This document shows, one piece after another, positions 24,921-31,515 of a stretch of 31,515 bases of DNA. Source of the stretch: Lentimicrobiaceae bacterium (GTDB lineage: Bacteria; Bacteroidota; Bacteroidia; Bacteroidales; WCHB1-69); contig WQWP01000006.1 of NCBI GenBank assembly GCA_009787485.1, positions 1 through 31,515 on the forward strand, given 5' to 3'. The notes under the pieces are model-generated. The model was not told the origin of the DNA and made no database searches. It saw nothing but the letters and a program-made list of their open reading frames with translations. Positions within the stretch are counted from its first letter, which is position 1. Every line of letters starts with the position of its first letter. Both the position numbers and the translations under genes were made by a program.

Positions 24921-26374
24921 ATCGAAGCGATTCGAATGATATCGCCATCTGAAACGAATATTTGACGGGTTTCGCGGCTTTCCGTTTTGAAGTTAAACTC
25001 TTTAATGGTGTCGAACTCTACAGGCAAAATTCCTTTAAAAGCGGAGGTAAATATACCTTCCACCAGGACGGCCACAGGTTCATACATACGACTGAATTCC
25101 TGTAGGTTAGGTTGTGTTTTGATCACATTTAACGTAACGATAGAGGGCACCGGCACTACTTTTGTTTTTTCGGAAGTGGTGGCCAACACGGTTTTTCGGA
25201 GGTCGCCTTGAGCGCCTACAAAATCAATGGTGCCACCAAAGTCAAATTTTAAGGCTTGTATATTTCTCACGATCGGGTGCGAAGAAAAATTGACAATAAT
25301 CGGCATATAGGGAAATGCCCACATTTTATATTGGGGTTGATTTCCAATCATTCCCGACTGAAGAGGAATAGCTTGACAATTCAGATCCTGCACCAAATTC
25401 GCATTCATTCGAACACCATATTTGAAAAACAGGCTGTTGAGTCGCAGCGGTCGTTCGGTAGCAAAAAACTCATTTTTGCTTTGCAGGCTGTCTATGGAAG
25501 CATCAGTCATATCAATGAGCCACAGAATTTTACCTCCGTTCATAATAAATTGGTCAAGCACATATTTATCCATGTCGGAAAACGGTTGTGTGGGTTGCGC
25601 CACAATCAGCACATCGTATTTGTTGCCGTACGATCCGATGGTTGCTTCGGCGGAATCTTTCACATAGATGTCTCGCAACGCGTTGATTCTGTTATTAATT
25701 GTAACTCTTTCCACTTTGTAATAGCGGTTTAGCTGCCACTCCACCCATGAGGTAGAAAGTCTGTCTAACTCGCCGTGTCCTTCCAAAAAAGCCACTTTCG
25801 GCGCAAACATGGTGGTAATATTCCGGATGGCAGACACCAAATTGTATTCCAATTCTTGAATAGAAAAGTCGAGCCAATCTTGCCCGCTTGGGTCGGAAAC
25901 CACCAAAGTAACCGGATACTCTTTGCTCCGGAATGTAAAGAATGCACCCGGAACCACCCAAGTGGTGGAATAATCTTCTCTTGAAATGGGAATGGGGTAA
26001 AGTCCTTTTTTGTAGAACTCACCGAAAATAGCATTGATCTCTTCCTGATCTTTTCCTGCAATAGGGTCAATCATTTCAAACTCAATATTAGAGGAATGTC
26101 TACTAAATTCTTCCAATATTTCCTTCGTTTTTTGTGCAAAAATTTGATAATCGGCAGGATTGTTTTTTCCTTCTAAAAAAACTTTGATATAAATTTTATC
26201 CGATAATTGCTTTAAAAGTTTTATGGTAGAAGGCGCTAATGAGTTTCTTTTTTCAGCGGTCAAATCAATTCTCACATAAAAAAAAGAAAAAAGAATATTG
26301 AGCGCAATCAAAATGAAGATGCTCGATACCAATGTGATAATTGCGGAACGTTTGTATTTAACTTTATTTTTCAT
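24917..26374 (-). CDS. gldG: Gliding-motility ABC transporter accessory protein GldG (N-terminal part)
   Basis: A 485-residue fragment with an N-terminal transmembrane helix (about 12-32), the typical VRIDLTAEKRNSLAPSTIKLLKQL and a large periplasmic ABC_transp_aux-type domain (AFLEGHGELDR, DVLIVAQPTQPFSDMDKYVLDQFIMNGGKILWLID). GldG works with the GldF permease and GldA ATPase, needed for gliding in some species. Together with 24624-24920 the protein would be about 584 residues, near the family length of about 560. It breaks after VSDGDIIR, followed by IASI and a stop. gldF ends 16 bases upstream, in the same operon; gldA is not in the window. A sequencing error, a true mutation or programmed frameshifting are all open. 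Confidence 0.9.
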   Translation of the reverse strand: MKNKVKYKRSAIITLVSSIFILIALNILFSFFYVRIDLTAEKRNSLAPSTIKLLKQLSDKIYIKVFLEGKNNPADYQIFAQKTKEILEEFSRHSSNIEFEMIDPIAGKDQEEINAIFGEFYKKGLYPIPISREDYSTTWVVPGAFFTFRSKEYPVTLVVSDPSGQDWLDFSIQELEYNLVSAIRNITTMFAPKVAFLEGHGELDRLSTSWVEWQLNRYYKVERVTINNRINALRDIYVKDSAEATIGSYGNKYDVLIVAQPTQPFSDMDKYVLDQFIMNGGKILWLIDMTDASIDSLQSKNEFFATERPLRLNSLFFKYGVRMNANLVQDLNCQAIPLQSGMIGNQPQYKMWAFPYMPIIVNFSSHPIVRNIQALKFDFGGTIDFVGAQGDLRKTVLATTSEKTKVVPVPSIVTLNVIKTQPNLQEFSRMYEPVAVLVEGIFTSAFKGILPVEFDTIKEFNFKTESRETRQIFVSDGDIIRIASI

Positions 26375-26390
26375 ACTTGCAGATTAAAAA

Positions 26391-27122
26391 TTACCATTTG
26401 CGACTTAACAACATTACTCGTGTGGCGATGAGAAAAAGCAGCGTTACGCTCACAAAATAGATGAGGTCGCGCGTATCTATCACCCCCCTGCTAATAGAAG
26501 TGTAATGATAGTCAATTCCTAAAGTCTTGATAAAATACCCCATTCTACCCAGAAATTCAAACCCATAAATAAATTCAAACCCAAAATACATGATAAAACA
26601 GAGCGGCGCCGCCAGCACAAATGCTACAATTTGATTTGAAGTGGTACTTGAGGCAAACATGCCGATAGAGATGAATGTGGCGCCCAATAGAATGAGCCCC
26701 AGGTAGGAGCCCCACGTGCTGCCCAGATCAATATTTCCGGGCGGAGAGCCTAAGTTGTACACCGATATCACATACAACAAGGTAGGCAACAACGCAATGA
26801 CCAACAGGGTAAGCGAAGCCAAAAATTTAGCGGCAATAATTTGCGTATCTGTAAGTGGTTTGGTTAAAAGGAGTTCCAATGTGCCGCGATTTTTTTCTTC
26901 CGCAAAAGTTCTCATAGTAATTGCCGGAACTAAGAACAAGAATAAGAACTTCGATGTGTTGAAGAGCCCTTGCAAACTCGCCACATTAGCATACAAAATA
27001 TTGTTAATATTTGGAAACACCCAAATAAATAACGCGGCAATAATTAAAAAAACGCCGATAAAAATATAGCCGATTAAAGAACTGAGATAAGACTTAATCT
27101 CTTTACGGTAAAGACTGTACAT
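26391..27122 (-). CDS. gldF: Gliding-motility ABC transporter permease GldF
   Basis: A 243-residue ABC-2-type permease with about six transmembrane segments. Characteristic stretches are MYSLYRKEIKSYLSSLIGYI, FLVPAITMRTFAEEKNRGTL, ELLLTKPLTDTQIIAAKFLA and the C-terminal RDLIYFVSVTLLFLIATRVM. It forms the membrane channel of the GldAFG complex in the inner membrane. A perfect -7 element lies 18 bases upstream. gldG follows after 16 bases, so the two share one transcript. Length is normal for the family. Confidence 0.95.
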   Translation of the reverse strand: MYSLYRKEIKSYLSSLIGYIFIGVFLIIAALFIWVFPNINNILYANVASLQGLFNTSKFLFLFLVPAITMRTFAEEKNRGTLELLLTKPLTDTQIIAAKFLASLTLLVIALLPTLLYVISVYNLGSPPGNIDLGSTWGSYLGLILLGATFISIGMFASSTTSNQIVAFVLAAPLCFIMYFGFEFIYGFEFLGRMGYFIKTLGIDYHYTSISRGVIDTRDLIYFVSVTLLFLIATRVMLLSRKW

Positions 27123-27139
27123 GTTTTTGAATTGAGGGG

Positions 27140-27147
27140 CAAATATA
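27140..27147 (-). promoter_or_regulatory. -7 promoter element TATATTTG for gldFG
   Basis: An exact TAnnTTTG match on the minus strand, leaving a leader of roughly ten bases before the gldF ATG. The position about 20 bases further upstream has no clear TTG. Confidence 0.6.
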
Positions 27148-27203
27148 GGATTTTTTGGTGATTACTATTTTAACGTTTAAAATAGTTAAATCTTATTTTT
27201 CCC

Positions 27204-27914
27204 CTAATCCTCAAACAAGTCCTCCAAATCAATCTCCAAATCCTCAAAAATATGCACCGGCGCTCTTTCGGTACAATCATATATCGTACCCATATCGTAC
27301 TTACCATCAGGTTGCAGTAAAAAGATGTGGACTAATTTTGTTTTGGGGTCAACAATCCAATATTCTCTTACGCCGGCTTTTTCATAGAGTTTGAATTTTT
27401 CATTCCAATCTTTCTTTGAGGTAGAGGGCGACAATATTTCCACCATTAAATCCGGTGCACCGATACATCCATATCCATCTAATTTAGATAAATCGCAAAC
27501 CACACAAATATCCGGTTGCACTACATTGTAGATTTTATCATCATCTTTCGATCCTTCTATGGGAAGGCGTACATCGAACGGCGCATGGTAGATGTGGCAT
27601 TTTCCTTTACGTTTGTTAATAAACGTACTGATACGAAAACTTGCTTTCGATAAAATGCGGGCATGCACACGCAACGGCGCTGACATCACGTAAATAAAGC
27701 CATCAATCAGTTCCCTCCGCACGTCGTCTATCCACGATAAATAGTCGGCATACGTGTAACGTTTTGACAAATCTAAATCCAGCGTGGGAAGCGGCATAAA
27801 CGGCTCTTCCACAATGGTTGGTTTCTCTTCAGAGATTTCGTACTGAATTGGCGTTTTTTCGGTTGTAGAGACGTGGTATACCGCGTCTCCACCAATTTGG
27901 CTTTGATCTTTCAT
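27204..27914 (-). CDS. Uma2-family putative endonuclease (DUF820)
   Basis: A 236-residue protein. The conserved core begins near residue 50 (KRYTYADYLSWIDDVRRELIDG) and holds PD-(D/E)xK-like elements: RRELIDG (Glu), VQPDICVV (Asp), GAPDLMVEILSPSTSKKDWN (Glu, then Lys) and KFKLYEKAGVREYWIVDP. The family is abundant in cyanobacteria and Bacteroidota and is named for a proposed restriction-endonuclease-like fold; the biological role is not settled. The first ATG is kept because the 40-residue variable N-terminal extension is usual in Bacteroidota members. It ends in a hydrophobic/acidic tail (LEDLFED). It is transcribed alone, divergent from the L25 gene. Confidence 0.9.
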   Translation of the reverse strand: MKDQSQIGGDAVYHVSTTEKTPIQYEISEEKPTIVEEPFMPLPTLDLDLSKRYTYADYLSWIDDVRRELIDGFIYVMSAPLRVHARILSKASFRISTFINKRKGKCHIYHAPFDVRLPIEGSKDDDKIYNVVQPDICVVCDLSKLDGYGCIGAPDLMVEILSPSTSKKDWNEKFKLYEKAGVREYWIVDPKTKLVHIFLLQPDGKYDMGTIYDCTERAPVHIFEDLEIDLEDLFED

Positions 27915-27946
27915 ACTTGATATTTTTATGTTATTTAACTACGCGG

Positions 27947-27954
27947 CAAAAGTA
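27947..27954 (-). promoter_or_regulatory. -7 promoter element TACTTTTG for the Uma2 gene
   Basis: An exact TAnnTTTG match on the minus strand, 33 bases before the Uma2 ATG, in the divergent region shared with the L25 gene. Confidence 0.6.
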
Positions 27955-27978
27955 TAAAATTTCATTTGAAAAAAAATA

Positions 27979-27986
27979 TATTTTCG
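27979..27986 (+). promoter_or_regulatory. Near-consensus -7 element TATTTTCG for the L25 gene
   Basis: One mismatch to TAnnTTTG on the plus strand, 52 bases before the L25 ATG. It supports the ATG at 28038 rather than the TTG at 27966, which lies upstream of this element. Confidence 0.45.
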
Positions 27987-28037
27987 CGAACTTTTTTAAG
28001 AGCATATCAAATTAATAACAAATTAAATTTTAAAAAC

Positions 28038-28598
28038 ATGAAATCTGTATCTATGAGCGGTTCTCTCAGAGAGAACGTAGGGAAAAAAGATGCGAAAGCA
28101 CAACGCGCACAAGGATTTATTCCGTGTGTGATTTACGGGGGTAAAGAACAACTTCAATTTGTGGTAGAAGAAGAACAATTCCGCCACTTATTATTCACTC
28201 CTGAAGTGAAATACGTGGAATTGGAAGTAGGCGACAAAAAGTTTGAAGCCGTAGTACAAGCCACCCAATGGCATCCGATTACAGACCATTTATTGCACGT
28301 TGACTTTTTAGAAATTCTTGATGGAAAACCGATCACTATTGGTCTTCCCGTTAAGATTACCGGAACTTCTCCGGGGGTGCTTCGTGGCGGTAAGTTGATG
28401 AAAAAAGTGCGGAAACTTACGGTTAAAGGATTATTGAAAGATATTCCGGAAGAGATCACCGTAGATATTTCTAACCTGGAAATCAACGATATGATTAAAG
28501 TAGGTGACTTGGCAATTCCGAATCTTACTTTAGTAGAAAATCCAAATGCTTTGATTGTGAATGTGGCTTCTACGCGGAATGTGGTGGAGGCGCAGTAA
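28038..28598 (+). CDS. rplY: 50S ribosomal protein L25 (Ctc form)
   Basis: The protein binds 5S rRNA in the large ribosomal subunit. The ATG at 28038 gives 186 residues; a TTG start 24 codons upstream would lie before the likely promoter and add a non-conserved leader. The N-terminal L25 domain (SMSGSLRENVGKKDAKAQRA, GFIPCVIYGG) and the middle VEADHLLHVDF-like segment (ATQWHPITDHLLHVDFLEI) are present, followed by the C-terminal Ctc beta domain (VKGLLKDIPEEITVDISNLE). The C-terminus lacks the long acidic tail of some relatives. It is monocistronic between a divergent promoter and a heptamer array. Confidence 0.95.
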   Translation: MKSVSMSGSLRENVGKKDAKAQRAQGFIPCVIYGGKEQLQFVVEEEQFRHLLFTPEVKYVELEVGDKKFEAVVQATQWHPITDHLLHVDFLEILDGKPITIGLPVKITGTSPGVLRGGKLMKKVRKLTVKGLLKDIPEEITVDISNLEINDMIKVGDLAIPNLTLVENPNALIVNVASTRNVVEAQ

Positions 28599-28602
28599 GA
28601 GA

Positions 28603-28700
28603 TTAGTGGTTAGTGATTAGTGGTTAGTGATTAGTGGTTAACGATTAACGATTAACAATTAACAATTAACAATTAACCACTAATCACTAATCACTAACCA
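28603..28700. repeat. Palindromic heptamer array after the L25 gene
   Basis: Fourteen 7-base units in unbroken register: five TTAGTGR, two TTAACGA, three TTAACAA, then TTAACCA and three units of CTAAYCA. The first and last blocks are complementary and could form a stem of about 28 bases around a loop of TTAACRA units. It may end the L25 transcript. A TATCTTCG element (28711-28718) for the aldolase gene starts just after it. Confidence 0.9.
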
Positions 28701-28710
28701 CTAAAAAAAC

Positions 28711-28718
28711 TATCTTCG
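28711..28718 (+). promoter_or_regulatory. Near-consensus -7 element TATCTTCG for fbaA
   Basis: One mismatch to TAnnTTTG, 23 bases before the aldolase ATG. Its -33 region falls inside the heptamer array. Confidence 0.5.
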
Positions 28719-28741
28719 CGGCATTATAAAAATGCAGTATT

Positions 28742-29812
28742 ATGCCTAAAATTAATGTTCAACCGGGTGTGGCTACCGGAAAAGATTTGACAGCCATTTT
28801 TGATGCGGCTAAAGCAGGAAATTTTGCATTGCCCGCTGTAAATGTGATTGGTACCGATTCTATAAACGCTGTGATGGAAGCAGCTAAAGCGGTAAGCTCT
28901 CCTGTAATTATCCAATTTTCGAACGGTGGCGCCGTTTTTTATGCCGGAAAATCGTTGAAAAATGACAATGAAAAAGTAGCTATCGAAGGCGCTGTTTCCG
29001 GAGCCATGCATGTGCATCAAGTAGCAGCATTGTACGGCATTCCGGTAATTTTGCATACCGATCATGCGGCAAAAAAATTACTGCCCTGGATTGACGGCTT
29101 GTTAGATGCCGGCGAAAAATTCTACGCAAAACACGGCAAACCGCTGTTTAGTTCACACATGCTTGATTTGTCGGAAGAATCGCTGCAAGAAAATATTGAA
29201 ATCTGCAAAAAATATTTAGCCCGCATGGCTAAAATGGACATGACGCTGGAAATTGAACTGGGTATCACCGGCGGTGAAGAAGACGGCGTGGATAACTCCG
29301 GCGTGGAAAGCTCAAAGCTATACACGCAGCCCGAAGATGTGGCATTCGCTTACGAAGAGTTGTCGAAGGTAAGCCCTAACTTTACCATTGCGGCTTCTTT
29401 CGGAAATGTGCACGGCGTTTACAAACCGGGCAATGTGAAATTAGAACCGATTATTTTGCATAATTCTCAAAAATATATCGAAGAAAAATACAACACCAAA
29501 GCAAATCCCGTAAATTTTGTATTTCATGGCGGAAGTGGCTCGGAGCCCGAAGAGATTGCCGAATCATTACAATACGGTGTAGTAAAGATGAATATTGACA
29601 CCGATACGCAATGGGCTTTTTGGGAAGGCGTTATGAATTATTATAAAGAGAAAAAAGAGTACTTGCAAGGTCAAATCGGAAACCCCGAAGGGGAAGACAA
29701 GCCGAACAAAAAATATTACGATCCGCGGGTGTTCCTCCGCGAAGGCGAAAAATCAATGGTGGAAAGGCTGAAGGTTGCTTTTCAGGATTTGAATGCGATG
29801 GAGCGGTATTAG
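28742..29812 (+). CDS. fbaA: Fructose-bisphosphate aldolase, class II
   Basis: A 356-residue zinc-dependent aldolase of the FbaA (type A) group, cleaving fructose 1,6-bisphosphate to glyceraldehyde 3-phosphate and dihydroxyacetone phosphate in glycolysis and running backwards in gluconeogenesis. The motif HTDHAA (105-110) carries catalytic Asp and zinc-binding His. ELGITGGEEDGVDN, ASFGNVHGVYKPGNVKL (zinc His) and FVFHGGSGSEPEEI (zinc His and phosphate-binding Gly/Ser) follow in the family order, then the NIDTDTQWAFWEG substrate-contacting stretch. Length and all key residues are normal. Confidence 0.97.
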   Translation: MPKINVQPGVATGKDLTAIFDAAKAGNFALPAVNVIGTDSINAVMEAAKAVSSPVIIQFSNGGAVFYAGKSLKNDNEKVAIEGAVSGAMHVHQVAALYGIPVILHTDHAAKKLLPWIDGLLDAGEKFYAKHGKPLFSSHMLDLSEESLQENIEICKKYLARMAKMDMTLEIELGITGGEEDGVDNSGVESSKLYTQPEDVAFAYEELSKVSPNFTIAASFGNVHGVYKPGNVKLEPIILHNSQKYIEEKYNTKANPVNFVFHGGSGSEPEEIAESLQYGVVKMNIDTDTQWAFWEGVMNYYKEKKEYLQGQIGNPEGEDKPNKKYYDPRVFLREGEKSMVERLKVAFQDLNAMERY

Positions 29813-29872
29813 ATTTAAAGATTTAAGATTTAAAAATTAAGGATTTGAATCTTAAATCTTAAATTTTAAATA
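29813..29872. repeat. ATTTAAG-type repeat filling the gap after fbaA
   Basis: The whole 60-base gap is built of ATTTAAAG, ATTTAAG and their complements (CTTAAATCTTAAAT). It is partly palindromic and joins the aldolase stop to the UspA-like start without other sequence. Confidence 0.65.
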
Positions 29873-30619
29873 ATGAAAAATATCATTATAGTTTTTGTTG
29901 ATGATTCCGATTACGGAAAAATAGCGTTAGCGCATGCACAAAAATTGGCTCAAGTTTTCGATGCAGAGGTAAATGAAGTTTTTCTACATAAAAATGCAGA
30001 TTTACGCGCTGTTTTTTCCGAAGCAGAAAATGACAATGTTTTATGCTTTGTGATGCCGGTGGCTGATTCAAAAAAACGGGCGTTTTTCAATGCAAAAAAT
30101 GCAAGAAAGTGGATTTCCAAATCGCGTGTTCCGGTGTTTACAGTTGGAAACGAAATGCCGAAAGAAAATGATTATCAACAAATTATTTTACCTTTAGATA
30201 TTAATTGTCAAGATAAAGAATTGGCGTTGTGGGCAAGTTATTTTCCTGCTTATTTTCAAAAAAATTGTGCGCATATTCCCAAAGAAAATCTGCTGATACA
30301 TGTCATTTTTAATCAATATAAAGATGAACTTTTGAGACAAAAAGTGGAAAATAATGTCGCTTTTGTTACAAAAATGTTCAATAATTTAGAAGCGCCCTAT
30401 AAACTGCATCCTTTTACAAAAATTGACAATATTCACACTTTTGGGTTGAATTTTGCCAAAAAAACCGGAAATAGCATCATGCTTTTTTTGATGACTGAAA
30501 ACTATTCTTTAGTTGATTTTATTTTCGGACCGATTGAAAATAAGATATTGGGGAATAAGGAGAATATTCCGGTGCTTTGTTTGAATGCGAGGGAGGATAT
30601 TTTTGTACTCTGCCAATAA
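29873..30619 (+). CDS. UspA-like universal stress protein (degenerate tandem)
   Basis: A 248-residue protein made of two diverged universal-stress-protein-like halves. The first starts MKNIIIVFVDDSDYGKIALA with AQKLAQVFDAEVNEVFLHK. The second starts near residue 98 (YQQIILPLDINCQDKELALW) and ends GPIENKILGNKENIPVLCLN. The ATP-binding loop G-x2-G-x9-G-(S/T) is not preserved (Gly-Pro where Gly-Ser is expected), so nucleotide binding is doubtful. USPs are cytoplasmic stress-related proteins of unclear mechanism. It probably shares a transcript with fbaA or has a promoter hidden in the repeat gap. A strong hairpin terminator follows. Confidence 0.75.
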   Translation: MKNIIIVFVDDSDYGKIALAHAQKLAQVFDAEVNEVFLHKNADLRAVFSEAENDNVLCFVMPVADSKKRAFFNAKNARKWISKSRVPVFTVGNEMPKENDYQQIILPLDINCQDKELALWASYFPAYFQKNCAHIPKENLLIHVIFNQYKDELLRQKVENNVAFVTKMFNNLEAPYKLHPFTKIDNIHTFGLNFAKKTGNSIMLFLMTENYSLVDFIFGPIENKILGNKENIPVLCLNAREDIFVLCQ

Positions 30620-30622
30620 TTT

Positions 30623-30681
30623 CTCGCAAAGGCGCGAAGGCGCAAAGAGATAAAAACTTTGCGCCTTTGCGCCTTTGCGAG
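30623..30681. terminator. Bidirectional hairpin terminator, copy 2 (inverted relative to copy 1)
   Basis: The 25-base arms 30623-30647 and 30657-30681 enclose a nine-base loop between two convergent genes. Arm sequences equal the reverse complement of copy 1 at 19875-19932; only loops differ. The single imperfect pair is a G-T (G-U in RNA) here and A-C in copy 1. Confidence 0.85.
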
Positions 30682-30682
30682 A

Positions 30683-31515
30683 TTAAAATCTAAAAAACTT
30701 AAACCCATAATCAAACGCCAAATAATCCGCCACAGGAGCATGCGCTCTTAGGGATGCGCCCACAAAATGGTTTCGGTTTTTTCCTACATAAACTCTAAAT
30801 CCAACTTTCTCATAAATAACAGGATAGCGTTTGAGTGTGCCGCCATTATCCCAATTTTGAGCCAAATCCATGGTTTTGGCATGTCCGGGTCCTTTAAACA
30901 GATAAACGCCAAAACCAACATGCAGGGCAAAGCGGTCGAAAACCAATTCCGAAAAGCAGTAAATAGCGCCGGTGTATATATTTTTCGGCATGGGAACTCT
31001 GGGAGAATCGGGTTTCTCCCATTCCTCTTTGTTATAATCTTTTGAGTGAGATATATATCGAACATAGCAAGCCTCGAATGAGGCGCCCGCATTTAAAACC
31101 GGCAGGAAACTTCGCATGTAACCTACACTTACGCCGGTTTTGAAATAGTAATTGTCGTCGTAACGTGCAATTAGCCAGCCCGGATCAACGGTAAAAAAGA
31201 GCGAATTTACGGGCTTGAATTTTGGGAAAGTATCTATCCTTACCAAATCTTTCATCGGACTAAAATGGTAGCGTAAACTTGCAACTCCCTGTACTTCATT
31301 AATTCCGTAGTTGGGCATATTCATGCTTGCGTTGGAGGCGTGAGAAAAATTGGCATTCAAGCATAACTCAAACTGATTGTTAAGTTTAAAATCGAAGCCC
31401 ATTTGAAGATTGATATACGGGGTTACATACAACGAAATCAAGCTGTTATTCGGATAAGCCCGGCTTTCCCCGTTTTCATCAATATATCGGTTGGGATCGT
31501 TGGGATCGGGCGTTA
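30683..31515 (-). CDS. PagL-like lipid A deacylase / acyloxyacyl hydrolase family (5' end outside window)
   Basis: The frame stays open to the window edge (277 codons seen); the TTG at 31441 is not needed as a start. Residues form barrel strands (VTPYINLQMGFDFKLNNQFE, LCLNANFSHASNASMNMPNY). HASNASMNMPNYG matches the PagL-type motif H-x-S-N followed by P-N-x-G, with the catalytic His and Ser. The chain ends in DYGFKFFRF, with a C-terminal Phe as in outer-membrane barrels. Such enzymes remove or edit acyl chains on lipid A in the outer membrane. The N-terminal signal peptide is not in the window. Activity is inferred from the motif. Confidence 0.75.
   Translation of the reverse strand, partial: TPDPNDPNRYIDENGESRAYPNNSLISLYVTPYINLQMGFDFKLNNQFELCLNANFSHASNASMNMPNYGINEVQGVASLRYHFSPMKDLVRIDTFPKFKPVNSLFFTVDPGWLIARYDDNYYFKTGVSVGYMRSFLPVLNAGASFEACYVRYISHSKDYNKEEWEKPDSPRVPMPKNIYTGAIYCFSELVFDRFALHVGFGVYLFKGPGHAKTMDLAQNWDNGGTLKRYPVIYEKVGFRVYVGKNRNHFVGASLRAHAPVADYLAFDYGFKFFRF

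Noticed and set aside
27966..28037. N-terminal extension of L25 from a TTG start
   Set aside because: The 24 extra residues precede or cover the likely promoter and do not resemble L25; the ATG at 28038 fits the family.

Overview
The window is a stretch of chromosome from a low-GC member of the Bacteroidota. This rests on gldF/gldG, a large outer-membrane barrel protein with SprA-like segments, an anti-sigma factor partnered with an ECF sigma factor, promoters of the TAnnTTTG type, near absence of Shine-Dalgarno sequences, and a Bacteroidota-specific secreted family usually mislabelled 'asparagine synthetase B'. GldF/GldG point towards a gliding-lineage class rather than Bacteroidales, but the genus cannot be told.

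Layout. 1-3.5 kb: a 1159-residue outer-membrane protein. 3.5-6.1 kb (minus): panC, panD and an SGNH hydrolase. 6.2-10.0 kb (minus): three unusual genes joined by carboxypeptidase-regulatory/Cna-B-like beta-sandwich domains, namely a membrane protein, an 89-residue protein and a secreted TPR protein with exact 46-residue repeats. 10.3-12.1 kb: htpG. 12.1-14.9 kb: ECF sigma factor, anti-sigma factor and a secreted propeller-like protein, bracketed by two clusters of REP-like hairpins. 15.0-19.9 kb: a 1004-residue TPR protein, nadE and a Big2-SUMF1 lipoprotein. 19.9-22.5 kb (minus): a MacB-type ABC ATPase and permease, separated by a four-helix-bundle gene inside inverted octamer arrays. 22.56-23.24 kb: a 683-bp element ending in perfect 31-bp inverted repeats. 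23.3-24.5 kb: the secreted conserved family. 24.6-27.1 kb (minus): gldG, split by a frameshift, and gldF. 27.2-27.9 kb (minus): a Uma2-type nuclease. 28.0-30.6 kb: ribosomal protein L25, class II aldolase and a UspA-like protein. 30.7 kb to the end (minus): an incomplete PagL-like deacylase.

The housekeeping genes are ordinary. The unusual part is the intergenic DNA. Many gaps consist almost wholly of short tandem units with strict 7- or 8-base periods; different unit families follow each other in one register, and at several genes the array supplies the last codons and the stop codon. The most interesting single loci are the four-helix-bundle gene within complementary arrays, the three-gene beta-sandwich/TPR module whose middle gene starts with a copy of the panC leader and first codons, and the frameshift in gldG. 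All functional statements are from reading the sequence and family knowledge; no search was run.
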